From Closterium sp. NIES-65 (lineage: Eukaryota > Streptophyta > Zygnematophyceae > Desmidiales > Closteriaceae): a stretch of DNA of 64,000 bases. Below the pieces are notes generated by a model that did no database searches, was not told the origin of the DNA, and saw nothing but the letters and a program-made list of their open reading frames with translations. Below are positions 49,437 through 59,000 of the stretch, one piece after another. The stretch's first letter is position 1; every line of letters starts with the position of its first letter. The translations under genes and the position numbers were made by a program. The stretch is taken from contig CANXME010002579.1 in NCBI GenBank assembly GCA_948144175.1, positions 413,501 through 477,500 on the forward strand, in the 5' to 3' direction.

Positions 49437-50426
49437 TGTTCCTAGGGCCCATCTACTATTCCGTCCTGCCCGGAGCGCGCTCTGCCCTAGCCCGAGTCGC
49501 GCTCGGCCCTTTTTTTTCCTTTGGCGGCCCGATCGCGTCGAGCCGCCCGCGAATTTTTGGCGCGCCACCTACGCGGCCTTGTCGCGCCGCCCCTAGGCGG
49601 CCGCGCCGCGTCGCACGTGCCGCCCTCCAGTCACGCGCCGCCCCCCTCTGACCCTCGCGACGCCGGCGCCGTCTCTGACGGCCCCGCGATCGCCTGCGAC
49701 GGCCCCGCCGTCCCCTCTACCGGCCCCTCCGCTGCGCTTGACGGCCCCGCCGTCCCCTCTGCCGGCCCCGCCACTGCACTTGACGGCCCCGCCGTCCCCT
49801 CTGCCGGCCCCGCCGCTGCACCCGACGGCCCCGCTGTCCCCTCTGCCGGCCCCGCCGCTGCACCTGACGGCCCCGCCGTCCCCTCTGACGGCCCCGCCGC
49901 TGCACCTGACGGCCCCGCCGTCCCCTCCGACGGCCTCGCCGCTGCACCTGACGGCCCCGCCGTCCCCTCTGACGGCCCCGCCACTGCACCTACCGGCCCC
50001 GCCGCTACCCCTGACGGCCCCGCTACTGCACCTGCAGGCCCCGCCGTCTCACCTGCCGGCTTCGCTGCTGTACCTGACGGCCCCGCCGCTTCACCTACCG
50101 GCCCCGCCACTACCCCTGACGGCCCCGCCACTGCATCTCCCGGCCCCGCAGCTGCATCTCCCGGCCCCGCCGCCCCAGCATCTGCGCCGCCCCAGCAGCC
50201 GAGCCGCCCCAGCAGCCGAGCCGCCCCAGCAGCCGAGCCGCCCCAGCAGCCGGGCCGCCCCAGCAGCCGAGCCGCCCCAGCAGCCGAGCCGCCCGAGCCG
50301 CCCGAGCCGCCCAGCTGCCGAGCCGCCGAGCCGCCCGAGCCACCCGAGCCGCCCGAGCCGCCTGCACTGCCCTGTCTGGTGAGCACTGAGTTTTACTCTG
50401 CGCACTGCCCTCACCCTACTGCTGTC
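49437..50426 (+). repeat. Leader with 42-bp tandem repeats upstream of gag
   Basis: From 49698 a 42-bp unit (GACGGCCCCGCCGTCCCCTCT then a 21-bp half CCGGCCCCGCCGCTGCAC) repeats about eight times, then degenerates into about 21- and 30-bp pieces up to about 50181. A second repeat, CCCAGCAGCCGAGCCG, follows to about 50360. The frame is open and in phase with gag, giving a Gly/Pro/Ala repeat DGPAVPSAGPAAAP. The older element has an unrelated repeat at this place, so I treat the region as leader and not as part of gag. Confidence 0.75.
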
Positions 50427-50902
50427 ATGGCTACCCCCAGTGTCCTCACCTTTGACGCTGAGGGCAGAGCCATCGACTTTGACGTGTGGGTAGACGACCT
50501 GCTGCTTTTCCTACAGTGCGACAGAGCTGACAGCCTCTCTCTCTTTGATCTCACCTCTTGTGCCTCTCCCGCCCCTGCTGCTACTGAGGATGCCACTGTT
50601 CGCTCACAGTGGGCCACACGCGACGCTGCTGCACGTCTTGCTGTGCGTCGCCACCTCCCTCCTTCTGAGCGTGCACACTTTGGGTCGTACAAGAGTGCTC
50701 AGACCTTGTACGACGCAGTTATTGCATGCTACTCCACCCCTGCCACTGCTGCACTGAGCCGCCTCATGCTACCGTACCTCTTTCCCGACCTTGCTTCTTT
50801 TGCCACAGTCGCCGACCTCATTACCCACCTGCGCACTAGTGACGCTCGCTTCCGCGCTGCGCTTCCTGCTGAGTTCTGCGCCAAGAACCCCCCCCCCCCC
50901 AG
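50427..50902 (+). pseudogene. gag: Gag N-terminal part, nested copia
   Basis: Capsid-type structural protein. The ATG at 50427 is chosen because MATPSVLTFDAEGRAIDF is shared with the older copy, while sequence upstream is not conserved. Copia-gag features are visible: WVDDLLLFLQCD, ATVRSQWATRDAAARLAV, ERAHFGSYKSAQTLYDAV and SRLMLPYLFPDLASF. The frame breaks in a run of 13 Cs at 50888-50900. The older element has 10 Cs followed by ATG at this point and stays in frame. Here 11 Cs would be needed to join the next open segment. The discrepancy could be a real slip or a homopolymer sequencing error. Confidence 0.9.
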
Positions 50903-51850
50903 TACTTCACTCTCTACTACATTGTCACCCGCCTCCCTGACTCTCTTCGCGGAGTCAGGGACGACTTACTCTCAGTCTGCCCCACCACTCTCACTGTTGA
51001 CCTCCTCGAGAAGTCCCTCCTAGCAGCCGAGAAGAGCATTCTCGCTGTAGGGGCCTCTCGTGGTGACCCACGCACCCCCATCTTTGAGGGGTGTTCCCCC
51101 TCCCCCCTCCTGCCCTCTGTCGCCTCTGCTGCTACGGCCGACCTAGTTGGTTTTGAGTCGGTCGGTGCGGCGTCTGCCCCCAGTGGGAGACGTCGCTCTG
51201 GCAAGGGCAAAGGGGGCAGGGGCGGTAGTGGAGGCGGCGGGGGCGGTGGAGGCGGCGGTGGAGGCAGCGGAGGAGGTGAGGGTGGTAGCGGGAGTGGTGG
51301 CGGGAGTGGGGGTGTCAGCGGCGGCAGTGGAGGCGGGGGCGGCAGCGGCGGTGGTGGTGGGAGTGGAGGCGGAGGCGGCGGTGGCGGCGGCGACGGTGGG
51401 AGTGGCGGTGGCAGCGGAGGTGGTGGCGGCGGCGGCGGAGGAGGCGGCGGCGGAGGTCGTGGCTCGTCGCGGAGGAGTGGTTCCGGTGGTGGTCAGCGCC
51501 AGCAGAAGCAGCGTGGTCAGGAGACCCTCTCCCCCCAGCAGCTCCGTGAGTGGTACGCTGCGCGTCAGAGGGGTGGGGGTACTGGTCCGTGCACCTACGT
51601 CCTGCGCACTGGCGACCGTGCGGGTGAGCCGTGTGGTGGTCCACACTCCCCCCAGCGCTGCTTCGGCCGCCTGACTGACGCTTGGCGCCGCCAGTTTCCT
51701 GACGCCTCTGAGATCCCTCGCTGGGACCAGCTGTCTAAGGCAGGAGTAGCTATCTTTGATCTTGACTTTGATGCTATTCTTCGTGCCATGTATGCTGTGA
51801 CTATTAGTGAGGAGGGTGACTGTTACCGGTGTTTCCCGCCCGACCCGAGC
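50903..51850 (+). pseudogene. gag: Gag C-terminal part with poly-Gly region, nested copia
   Basis: Continues in the frame of protease. It begins YFTLYYIVTRLPDSLRGV, then VDLLEKSLLAAEKSI and a basic segment (SGRRRSGKGKGG). A GGN-repeat tract at about 51215-51460 encodes roughly 80 residues of mostly Gly. RRSGSGGGQRQQ, then LSPQQLREWY and a Cys/His cluster CTYVLRTGD...CGGPHSPQRC follow. The last resembles a zinc-binding site but with a 13-residue gap between the first two Cys, unlike a normal CCHC knuckle. The poly-Gly tract corresponds to the site where the element itself is inserted in its relative. Confidence 0.87.
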
Positions 51851-52640
51851 ATTGGTACTGCGGCTCTAGGTGCTGTTGAGGCTGCTGCTCCAGGTGCTGT
51901 TGAGGTTACGACTCTAGGTGCTGTTGAGGCTGCTGCTCTACGTGCCAGTGAGTCTGTGTCCCCAGGTGCTGGTGAGTCTGCTCTCTCAGGTACTGCGTCG
52001 GCTCCGCCCTCTCTCACCTTCACTCTTGACTCAGGAGCGTCTCGCTCCTTCTTTCGAGACCGCACCACACTCACGCCGCTTAGTCGGCCAGTGGCAGTCT
52101 CCCTGGCGGACCCCTTTGGGGGTCCTGTTCTGGCTCGCTACTCCACTGTCCTTCCGTGCCCGGCGGTCCCGTCTGGCTCCCTGTCCGGTCTCTACCTCCC
52201 CTCGTTCTCTACGAACTTGGTGGCGGGTACTGACCTACAGGATGCAGGGGCTGACCAGTTCACCCCTGCGCGCCGACGGGACACCCACTGCACGGGCGCG
52301 GACACGGGTCGACACTTGACCACGTTGACACGTGGGCCGGGGTCGAGCCTGTACACACTCACTGTTCCGTCTCCTCCTCCTGCGCCTGGTCAGGTAGCTG
52401 CGTCGGGTCAGGTGTTTACTGCAGCGTCCAGGTCTGGTCCTGAGTCTGCCCCCTGCTCGTGTCGCCTCCTGTCCCACGAGACCCTCCTGTGGCACCACCG
52501 CATGGGTCACCCCTCCCTGCCTCGTCTCCGGGGCATGGCCTCTCGCCTTCTTGTCTCTGGTCTTCCCCGGTCCCTCCCTCCCCTTCCTCCGGGGCCTGGC
52601 CCTCCCTGTGTCCCCTGTGTCGAGGGTCGCCTGCGGGCTA
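51851..52640 (+). pseudogene. pol: Protease and GAG-pre-integrase region, nested copia
   Basis: Processes the polyprotein. A linker of Gly/Ala/Val repeats (about 51855-51990) precedes the retropepsin motif TLDSGASRSFF, with the catalytic Asp codon at 52028-52030. VPVAVSLADP-like strand sequence and LSGLYLPSFSTNLV follow. The pre-integrase zinc motif is complete here: WHHRMGHPSLPRL with two His and CVPCVEG with two Cys (about 52490-52625). The frame is continuous with gag C-terminus and integrase and without stops. Confidence 0.92.
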
Positions 52641-53375
52641 CCCCTCACTCCTCCCAGTTTCCTCCGACGGAGGCCCCGATGCAGACGCTTCACGCGGACG
52701 TGTGGGGCCCTGCCCGCGTCCGTGGACAGGGTCACGAGCGCTACTTCCTGCTGGTGATTGACGACTACTCGCGTTACACCACAGTCTTCCCCTTGCGCAG
52801 CAAGGGTGAGGTCACTGAGGTGTTGATCGACTGGATCCGCGCAGCTCGTCTCCAGCTCAGGCGGAGCTTCGGCTCGGACTTTCCTGTTTTGCGTCTGCAC
52901 TCGTACAGAGGCGGAGAGTTCTCCTCCGGCCTTCTGCGAACCTACTGTCAGGCGCGAGGCATCCGCCAGACCTTCACGCTTTCGGACTCTCCACAGCAGA
53001 ATGGGATTGCTGAGCGCCGCATCGGCATTGTCATGGACGTCGCCCGTACGTCCATGGTGCATGCGGCTGCCCCCCATTTTCTGTGGCCGTTTGCGGTTCG
53101 GTACGCAGCGCATCAGATCAACCTTCAGCCCAGGGTCTCCAGACCGGAGACCTCCCCAGCTTTGCTGTGGACGGGGAAGGTTGGCGATGCGTCGGCGTTC
53201 CGTGTCTGGGGATCTCGGGCGTTTGTTCGCGACTTGTCTGCGGACAAGCTGTCCCCTCGTGCTGCTCCTTGCGTCTTCCTGGGTTTCCCCTCTGACGCGC
53301 ATGGGTGGCAGTTTTACCACCCCACCTCTCGTCGTGTTCTGTCCTCCCAGGACGTCACGTTCGACGAGTCGGTTC
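52641..53375 (+). pseudogene. pol: Integrase core with lost catalytic Asp, nested copia
   Basis: First catalytic Asp is in LHADVWGPARV, and FLLVIDDYSRYTTVFPL is conserved. The segment expected to carry the second catalytic Asp reads HSYRGGEFSSG: codon 52904-52906 is TAC (Tyr) where the older copy has GAC (Asp). The Glu in QQNGIAERR is intact. The C-terminal box GWQFYHPTSRRVLSSQDVTF is present. Just after it, near 53370, about 14 bp present in the older copy are missing, which shifts the frame so that this open frame ends at 53509 in non-homologous residues. An integrase with Tyr at this position should be catalytically dead. Confidence 0.93.
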
Positions 53376-53715
53376 TTCCTCTACCGCACTCCGTCCCTCC
53401 CCCCGCCGCCCCTCTTCCTGGTCCCAGGTCCCCCCCCGGTAGACCCCCTCCCCCCTCAGGGTCCTGCCCCTTCAGGTGTGTCTCAGGTAGACGCGGTCGA
53501 GCCTGTTGAGGTCACTGGTGACTCTGGTGCTGCTGCAGGTGCGGAGCCTCGGGGTGCTGAGACTGGGGGTGCTGAGCCTGGGGGTGCTGTGCCTGGGGGT
53601 GGTGAGACTGGGGGTGCTGAGCCTGGGGGTGCTGGGCCTGGGGGTGCTGAGCCTGGGGGTGCTGGGCCTGGGGGTGCTGAGCCAGGGGGTGCTGCGTCTG
53701 GGAGTGCTGCGCCTG
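53376..53715 (+). pseudogene. pol: Pro-rich and AEPGG-repeat linker, nested copia
   Basis: The homologous frame (RTPSLPPPPLFLVPGPPPVD, then AEPGG-type pentapeptides) runs here in a different frame from both flanking domains. It consists of 15-bp GCTGAGCCTGGGGGT-type repeats (about 53555-53700), the usual substrate for slippage. A further frame change near 53715 leads into the RT frame. Confidence 0.8.
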
Positions 53716-55857
53716 GTTTCTGTTCCTGGTGGTTCTCCGGACCGTTCTTCGCGCCGCGAGCCGCTCTCTCCTCTGGAGCTGCGTGAGTGGTTTGCCCGGC
53801 GCTGGAGGCGAGCTGCTGGAGCTGGGGGTGCTGCGGGTGCTGGAGGTTCTGTTGCTGCCGAGGGAGCTGGTACCACGGGTCCCGGAGGTGCTAGTACTGA
53901 GAGTACTGGAGGTGCCGGGCCCGGGGGTGCCTCTGGAGCTGGAGCTGATGCGGGTGCTGACGCTGAGACTACGACTGTCGGTCCTACTGAGGGTACTTCA
54001 GGTGCTGCTGGAGGTGCTGGAGTTGGAGCTGATACTGGTGCTGGTGCTGCCTCTGGAGGTGTTGGTGCTGTCCCTGCTGTCTCTGGCGGTGCTGCACGGC
54101 CTCGGCCGTACTTCGTTCCGCTCCTTCAGCAGGTTCTTGGTCTCCCACCTTCCACTGGTCCTTCTCCTCCCGTAGAGTGCCCACAGCCTGTCCCGTCGCA
54201 GTCACAGTTACAGCCCGCCTCTCCCCTGCCTTCTCCTTCTCCCTACACTGGTCCTACTGGAGGTCTTGCTGAGCGTCGTGAGCCTGCGTCCCGCCCTGCG
54301 TCGCCAGTCCGAGCTGCTCGCCCTAGTGGTCGCGGTTCGCGTCAGCGTCCTCCTCCTGTCCCTGGCACACACGGGATGTCTCTGCGTCCGTCCACTGCTC
54401 CTCTGCGTGCCCCTTTGCCTTCTCCTCCTCAGTCTCCTCTTCCTACACTTGCCGACCCGGAGTCGGACTCTCGCCGTGCTGCCAGTCCTACTGTTACGCG
54501 TCTTCTTGCTACTCTTGTCACTGACCCTTCCTTTGAGTCCGCTGCTGCGTCGGCCCTAGTTGCTGAGCTGGTCGACTTTGCTGCTGCGTGTCGTCTAGAC
54601 TACGCTGCCAGTCTTGTTGCTGAGCCTGCTGAGTCTGCTGAGTCTGCGTCTGCTGCGTCTACGACTGCCTGTCCTCCGTCCGTCGGGGGTGACTGTGCTC
54701 TTGGCACGGACGTCCTTGAGGACAGGCAGGAGGAGTTTCAGTGCTTTGCCGCCGCTTTGCCCCATCTCGTGTCCATGCTTGTTGCCCCTGAGGGAGACCC
54801 GGATGCTCTAGACATCCCGACCCCACGCTCTTACGCAGAGGCGATGGCCGGTCCCTACTCCTCTCGGTGGCAGTCAGCCATGGACGCAGAGATGGCTTTC
54901 TGGAAGTCCACAGGCACCTACGTTGACGCTGTTCCCCCTCCTGGGGCGAACATTGTCAGTGGCATGTGGATCTTCAGGGTGAAGCGGCCGCCGGGTTCTC
55001 CGCCTGTCTTCAAGGCGCGCTACGTGGCTCGTGGCTTCAGTCAGCGACAGGGAGTTGACTTCTTCCAGACCTTCTCCCCGACCCCGAAGATGACCACTCT
55101 TCGGGTTCTACTGCACGTCGCTGCTCAGCGTGACTACGAGCTACACTCTCTTGACTTCAGCACTGCTTTCCTGCAGGGCCGCCTGCACAAGGAGATCTGG
55201 CTGCGCCGCCCTCCTGGCTTCACTGGGTCGTTCCCTCCTGGTACCCAGTGGAGCCTCCGGCGGCCAGTCTACGGTCTCCGCCAGGCGCTGCGTGAGTGGC
55301 ACGACACACTGAGGACTACACTTGCGGCTCTTGGGTTTGCTCCTTCTACTGCTGATCCGTCGCTGTTTCTGCGCACCGACACCTCGCTGCCGCCGTTCTA
55401 CATCCTCGTGTACGTCGACGACTTGGTCTTTGCCACTGCGGACACTGCTGCACTCGCCCACGTGAAGTCCGAGCTGCAGAAGAGACACACGTGCACAGAC
55501 CTAGGTGAACTGACAAGCTATCTTGGCTTGCGGATCACCCGGGACAGAGCACGCCGCACCATTACCCTGACTCAGTCACACATGGTGCAGCAGGTCCTTC
55601 AGCGCTTCGGCTTCACGTACTCCTCGCCTCAGTCCACTCCTCTGCCTACGGGACACTCGCTCTCAGCTCTGCCTTCGGATGAGTCCGTAGAGTCGAGTGG
55701 TCCGTATCCAGAGCTTGTGGGCTGCCTCATGTACCTGATGACCTGCACTCGACCTGACCTCGCATACCCTCTCAGCATCTTAGCACGCTATGTTTCTCCC
55801 GGCCGTCACCGGAAGGAGCACATGGATGCAGCTAAGAGGGTGTTGCGCTACTTGTGA
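53716..55857 (+). pseudogene. pol: Reverse transcriptase, nested copia
   Basis: Open from about 53506 in the RT frame, homologous from about 53716 (SPDRSSRREPLSP). An Ala/Gly-rich region, FVPLLQQVLGLPPS and the lead-in IPTPRSYAEAMAGPYSSRW (about 54815) follow. RT proper shows FRVKRPPGSPPVFKARYVAR, DFFQTFSPTPKMTTL, DFSTAFLQG, VYGLRQALREWHD and FYILVYVDDLVFA with YVDD near 55411. The connection TQSHMVQQVLQRFGF and the copia tail MYLMTCTRPDLAY are intact. It ends at TGA 55855-55857, where the older copy has TGC (Cys), so the downstream RNase H is cut off by a single nonsense change. Confidence 0.94.
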
Positions 55858-56394
55858 AGTACGTCGGGCATGGGGCTAGTGCTTGGAGGGCGAGAGCGGC
55901 CTGTGCTCACTGGGCACTCAGACGCTTCTTGGGCTGACGACCAGGCTACTCAGCGGTCGTCTCAGGGTTACACCTTCAGTCTTGGCTCTGGCTCTGTCTC
56001 TTGGCGCTCTACTTGCTCTTCTTCGGTTCTCAGCTCCAGCTGTGAGGCTGAGATCTACGCCACGGCCATGGCTGCCCAGGAGCTTCGCTGGCTCACCTAC
56101 CTGCTGACTGACCTTGGAGAGCGGCCTCGTTCTCCTCCAGTGCTGTACGTCGACAACAAGGCAACCATTGCCTTGTGTCAGGAGCATAGACTGGAGCACA
56201 GGACGAAGCACATTGCTCTGCGCTACTTCCTTGCTCGAGAGCTGCAGCAGCGTGGTCAGCTTCGCCTGCGTTTCGTGGCCACTGAGGCCAACACTGCTGA
56301 TGTGTTCACCAAGGCACTTCCGCCTCGTGACCATCAGCGCTTTTGCACTCTGCTAGGCCTTGTACCCACTGGGCCTCACTTGCTTACCTCTTGA
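55858..56394 (+). pseudogene. pol: RNase H, nested copia
   Basis: Same frame as RT after the TGA. It shows TGHSDASWADD, SSCEAEIYATAMAAQELRW, LYVDNKATIAL and EANTADVFTKALP with all catalytic acidic residues, then HQRFCTLLGL and a normal stop at 56392-56394. Length and order match the copia RNase H. Only the upstream nonsense codon prevents production as part of Pol. Confidence 0.93.
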
Positions 56395-56614
56395 CCTTGC
56401 TTGTACTGCTGCATATATATATCCTTGCTCTTGCTTGTTTAGCACTGTTATATATATATGCTCTGCTGCATGTGAACTGGCCTTGTGGCCTTGACCTTGT
56501 GCTCGGAATTTGTGTGGTATCCTTGAGATCCACCCTGAGCTTGCTTTGCTTTGCTTTGCTTTACTTGACTGGTCTTGTGACCCCTTGCTCTCCCCCACTT
56601 TGCCTATGGGGGTG
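56395..56614 (+). other. 3' untranslated region and polypurine tract of the nested copia
   Basis: Contains two TA microsatellites (about 56413-56420 and 56449-56459), a (TTTGC)n run near 56541-56560, and the tract CTATGGGGGTG just before the 3' LTR. The same elements occur in the older copy in the same order. Confidence 0.75.
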
Positions 56615-56748
56615 TGTCAGATGATTATATTGCTGATGCATATATGTAGGCTGTAGTGGGGTAGCCCATAAGGGGTACAACCCAATTAGGGTTGGTACTT
56701 GTACTTGTTTCATTTCATAGTGCATCATTCCTCGCCTCTATCTCAACA
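56615..56748 (+). repeat. 3' LTR of the nested copia (134 bp)
   Basis: Identical to 49273-49406 except C at 56639. It begins TGTCAG, ends CTCAACA, and is followed by CCACC. Confidence 0.96.
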
Positions 56749-56753
56749 CCACC
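56749..56753. repeat. Target-site duplication of the nested copia, right copy (CCACC)
   Basis: Identical to 49268-49272. Confidence 0.95.
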
Positions 56754-57776
56754 GCCACCTCCGCCTCCTCCGCCACCTCCGCCGCCTCCGCCACCACCAC
56801 CGCCTCCACTACCACCGTCGCCTCCGCTACCACCGCCTCCTCCGCTCCCTCCACCACCGCTGCCGCCTCCGCCTCCACTGCTGCCACCGGTACCCCCACC
56901 CCCTCCACCACTCCCTCCACCACCCCCACTCCCTCCGCCGCCTCCAGCGCCACCTCCACCGCCCCCGCCAGCTCCTCCAGCGCCCTTGCCCCCCTTGCCC
57001 CTGCCTGCGCGGCGCTTCCCCGAAGGGGCAGACGCAGCGCCGACCGACTCGAAACCAACGAGGTCGGCCGCAGCAGCAGAAGCAACAGAGGGCAAGAGGG
57101 GGGAGGGAGAACACCCCTCAAAGAAAGGGGTGCGTGGGTCACCACGAGAAGCTCCTACACCGACTATGCTCTTCTCCGCCGCTAGGAGGGACTTCTTGAG
57201 GAGGTCAACGGTGAGAGTGGTGGGGCACACTGCGAGGAAGTGGTCCCTGACCACTCTAAGGGAGTCAGGGAGTCGGGTGACTATGAAGTAGAGGGTGATG
57301 TACATGGGGGGGGGGTTCTTGGCGCAGAAGTCAGCAGGAAGCGCAGCGCGGTAGCGAGTGTCACTAGTGCGGAGGTGCGTAATGAGGTCAGCGACTGTGG
57401 GAAACGCAGCAAGGTCAGGGAAGAGGTAAGGTAGCATGAGACGGCTCAGTGCAGCAGTGGCAGGGGAGAAGTAGCGCGCAACTACAGCGTCGTACAAGGT
57501 CTGAGCACTCTTGTACTGACTAAAGTGTGCACGCTCGGAGGTAGGGAGGTGGCGACGCACAGCAAGACGTGCAGCAGCGTCGCGCGTGGCCCACTGGGAA
57601 CGAACAGTGGCGTCAGCATCAGCAGGAGGGGCAGGGGAAGCGCCAGAGGTGAGGTCAAAGAGAGAAAGGCCGTCTGCCCTATCGCACTGTAAGAACAGCT
57701 GCAGGTCATCTACCCGGACCTCGAAGTCAATGGCCCGACCCTCAGCGTCAAAAGCGAGGACACTAGGGGTAGCCAT
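56754..57776 (-). pseudogene. gag: Gag N-terminal part, minus-strand copia
   Basis: ATG at 57776 (minus strand) begins MATPSVLAFDAEGRAIDF, shared with the nested copy. 341 codons are open up to the insertion point. Visible features are VDDLQLFLQCD, SQWATRDAAARLAV, SRLMLPYLFPDLAAF, then NPPPMYITLYFIVTRLPDSL across a 10-C run (57306-57315) that keeps frame. VDLLKKSLLAAEKSIVG, a basic segment and then a long Gly repeat interrupted by the nested element follow. Everything upstream of the insertion is free of stops, so this part of the older element is better preserved than in the younger copy. Confidence 0.92.
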
Positions 57777-58854
57777 GACCACAGTCGACTAGCAGTGCAA
57801 ACAGTAGGGTGAGGGCAGTGCAGTGAAAGAGGCGCTGTGCTCACCGGACTGGGTAGCTCGGGCAGCTCGAAAGTAGGGCGGCTCGGCAGCTCGGCGGCTC
57901 GACGGCTCGGCGGCTCGGCAACTGGGCGGCTCGGCTGCTGGGCGGCTCGGTTGCTCGGTTGCAGGGCGGCTCGGCTGCTGAGCGGCTCGGCGGTGCTGCT
58001 GCAGGGCGGCGCGGCGGTTGGCTGCTCGGCTGGGTGGGGCGGGTCTGGCAGTCGTGGTGGTGGGCGGCGCTGCAGCAGGTGAGAGGCGGCTAGGCCGCAG
58101 CAGAGGGCGGCGTGGCTGCAGTAGAGGGTGGCAGAGGCCGCAGTAGAGACGGGCGGCGAAGGGCCGCTGGTAGGGCGGCGACGGGCTGCCGCTAGGGTCA
58201 GGGCGGCGACGGGCCGCAGGTAGGGTGGCGACGGGCCGCCGCTAGGGTAAGGGCGGCAACGGGCCGCTGGTAGGGTGGCCACGAGCCGCCGCTAGGGTAA
58301 GGGCGGCGACGGGCTGCAGGTAGGGTGGCGACGGGCCGCCGCTAGGGTAAGGGCGGCGAGGGGCCGCTGGTAGGGTGGCGACGGGCCGCCGCTAGGGTAA
58401 GGGCAGCGACGGGCCGCAGAAAGAAGGGCGGCGACGGGCCGCTGCCAAGGGCGACGCGACGGATCCGCTGCTGGGGCGGCGGCGGGCCGCTGCTAAGGGC
58501 GACGGTGGGCCGCTGCTAAGGGCAACGGCGGGCCGCTGTCAAGGGCGACGGCGGGCAGCTGTTAGGGCGGCGGGGGGGCGCTGCTAGGGCGGCGGCGGGC
58601 CGCTGCTAAGGGCGACGCGACGGGCCGCAGGTGAGAAGGGCGGCGTCGGGCCGCAGGTGAGAAGGGCGGCGTCGAGCCGCAAGTGAGAAGGACGGCGACG
58701 GGCCGCTGCTAGGGCGGCGACGGGCCGCTGCTAAGGGCGACGCGACGGGTCGCTAAGAAGGGCGTGACTCAAGCGCGCTTCGGGTAGGGGCAGAAAGCGC
58801 CCCGGGCAGGAAAAAAAAGTTCGGTGGGCCCTAGGGACAGTTCCCACGAGGGAA
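57777..58854 (-). repeat. Leader of the minus-strand copia with five 50-bp tandem repeats
   Basis: About 1.08 kb between primer site and gag. From 58151 to 58400 five exact-length 50-bp units (plus strand GGGCGGCGACGGGCCGCAGG, later ending CCGCTAGGGTAA) stand head to tail, with degenerate GGGCCGCTGCTAAGGGCGAC repeats to about 58760. 57850-58030 carries a CGGCTCGGCGGCTCG repeat. The sequence PVSTAPLSLHCPHPT just upstream of gag resembles the matching part of the nested copy, but in another frame, supporting a non-coding leader. Confidence 0.75.
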
Positions 58855-58855
58855 C
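58840..58855 (-). other. Stem-loop next to the primer site, minus-strand copia
   Basis: The minus strand reads GTTCCC-TCGT-GGGAAC, the same 6-bp stem as at 49421-49436 with a different loop base. Confidence 0.6.
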
Positions 58856-58868
58856 CTGCTCGATACCA
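58855..58868 (-). other. Primer binding site of the minus-strand copia
   Basis: The minus strand reads TGGTATCGAGCAGG directly after the LTR. It lacks one A compared with the canonical TGGTATCAGAGC, a small decay consistent with an old copy. Confidence 0.85.
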
Positions 58869-59000
58869 TGAGAAAGTATGAACGAGAATGAATGAACTAT
58901 GAAATGAAGTGAGTACAAGTACTAACCCTCATTGGGTTGTACCCCCTGTGGGATACCCCACTATAGCCTACACAACAGCATAAGCTATAATGTTCTGACA
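58869..59000 (-). repeat. 5' LTR of the minus-strand copia (132 bp)
   Basis: Minus strand starts TGTCAGAACATTATAGC and ends CATACTTTCTCA. It matches 44056-44187 with five substitutions and is bounded on the right by AGATG. Confidence 0.95.

Larger units (their letters stand above)
49273..56748 (+). mobile_element. Ty1/copia LTR retrotransposon (younger, nested copy)
   Basis: Complete 7476-bp element with 134-bp LTRs that begin TGTCAG and end CTCAACA, an initiator tRNA-Met primer site, copia domain order, and the 5-bp duplication CCACC. It lies inside the glycine-rich gag of the minus-strand relative in opposite orientation. The LTRs differ at only one position (49297 versus 56639), so insertion is recent compared with its host element. 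Nevertheless the coding region has three frameshifts, one nonsense codon and a substitution of an integrase catalytic Asp. It is therefore non-autonomous as read. Confidence 0.97.
44056..59000 (-). mobile_element. Ty1/copia LTR retrotransposon (older, interrupted copy)
   Basis: Complete minus-strand element with 132-bp LTRs, a tRNA-Met primer site, gag-protease-integrase-RT-RNase H order and a 5-bp target duplication AGATG. Integrase before reverse transcriptase defines the copia (Pseudoviridae-type) superfamily. Without the nested 7476-bp insertion and its 5-bp duplication it is about 7.46 kb. The two LTRs differ at 5 of 132 sites. The coding region carries four nonsense codons and two frameshifts, so it cannot make its own proteins. 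It is closely related to, but distinct from, the plus-strand copy nested inside it; its LTR is a sister subfamily. Confidence 0.96.

Noticed and set aside
56692..57291. Poly-proline plus-strand protein
   Set aside because: Antisense of the poly-Gly gag of the older copia.
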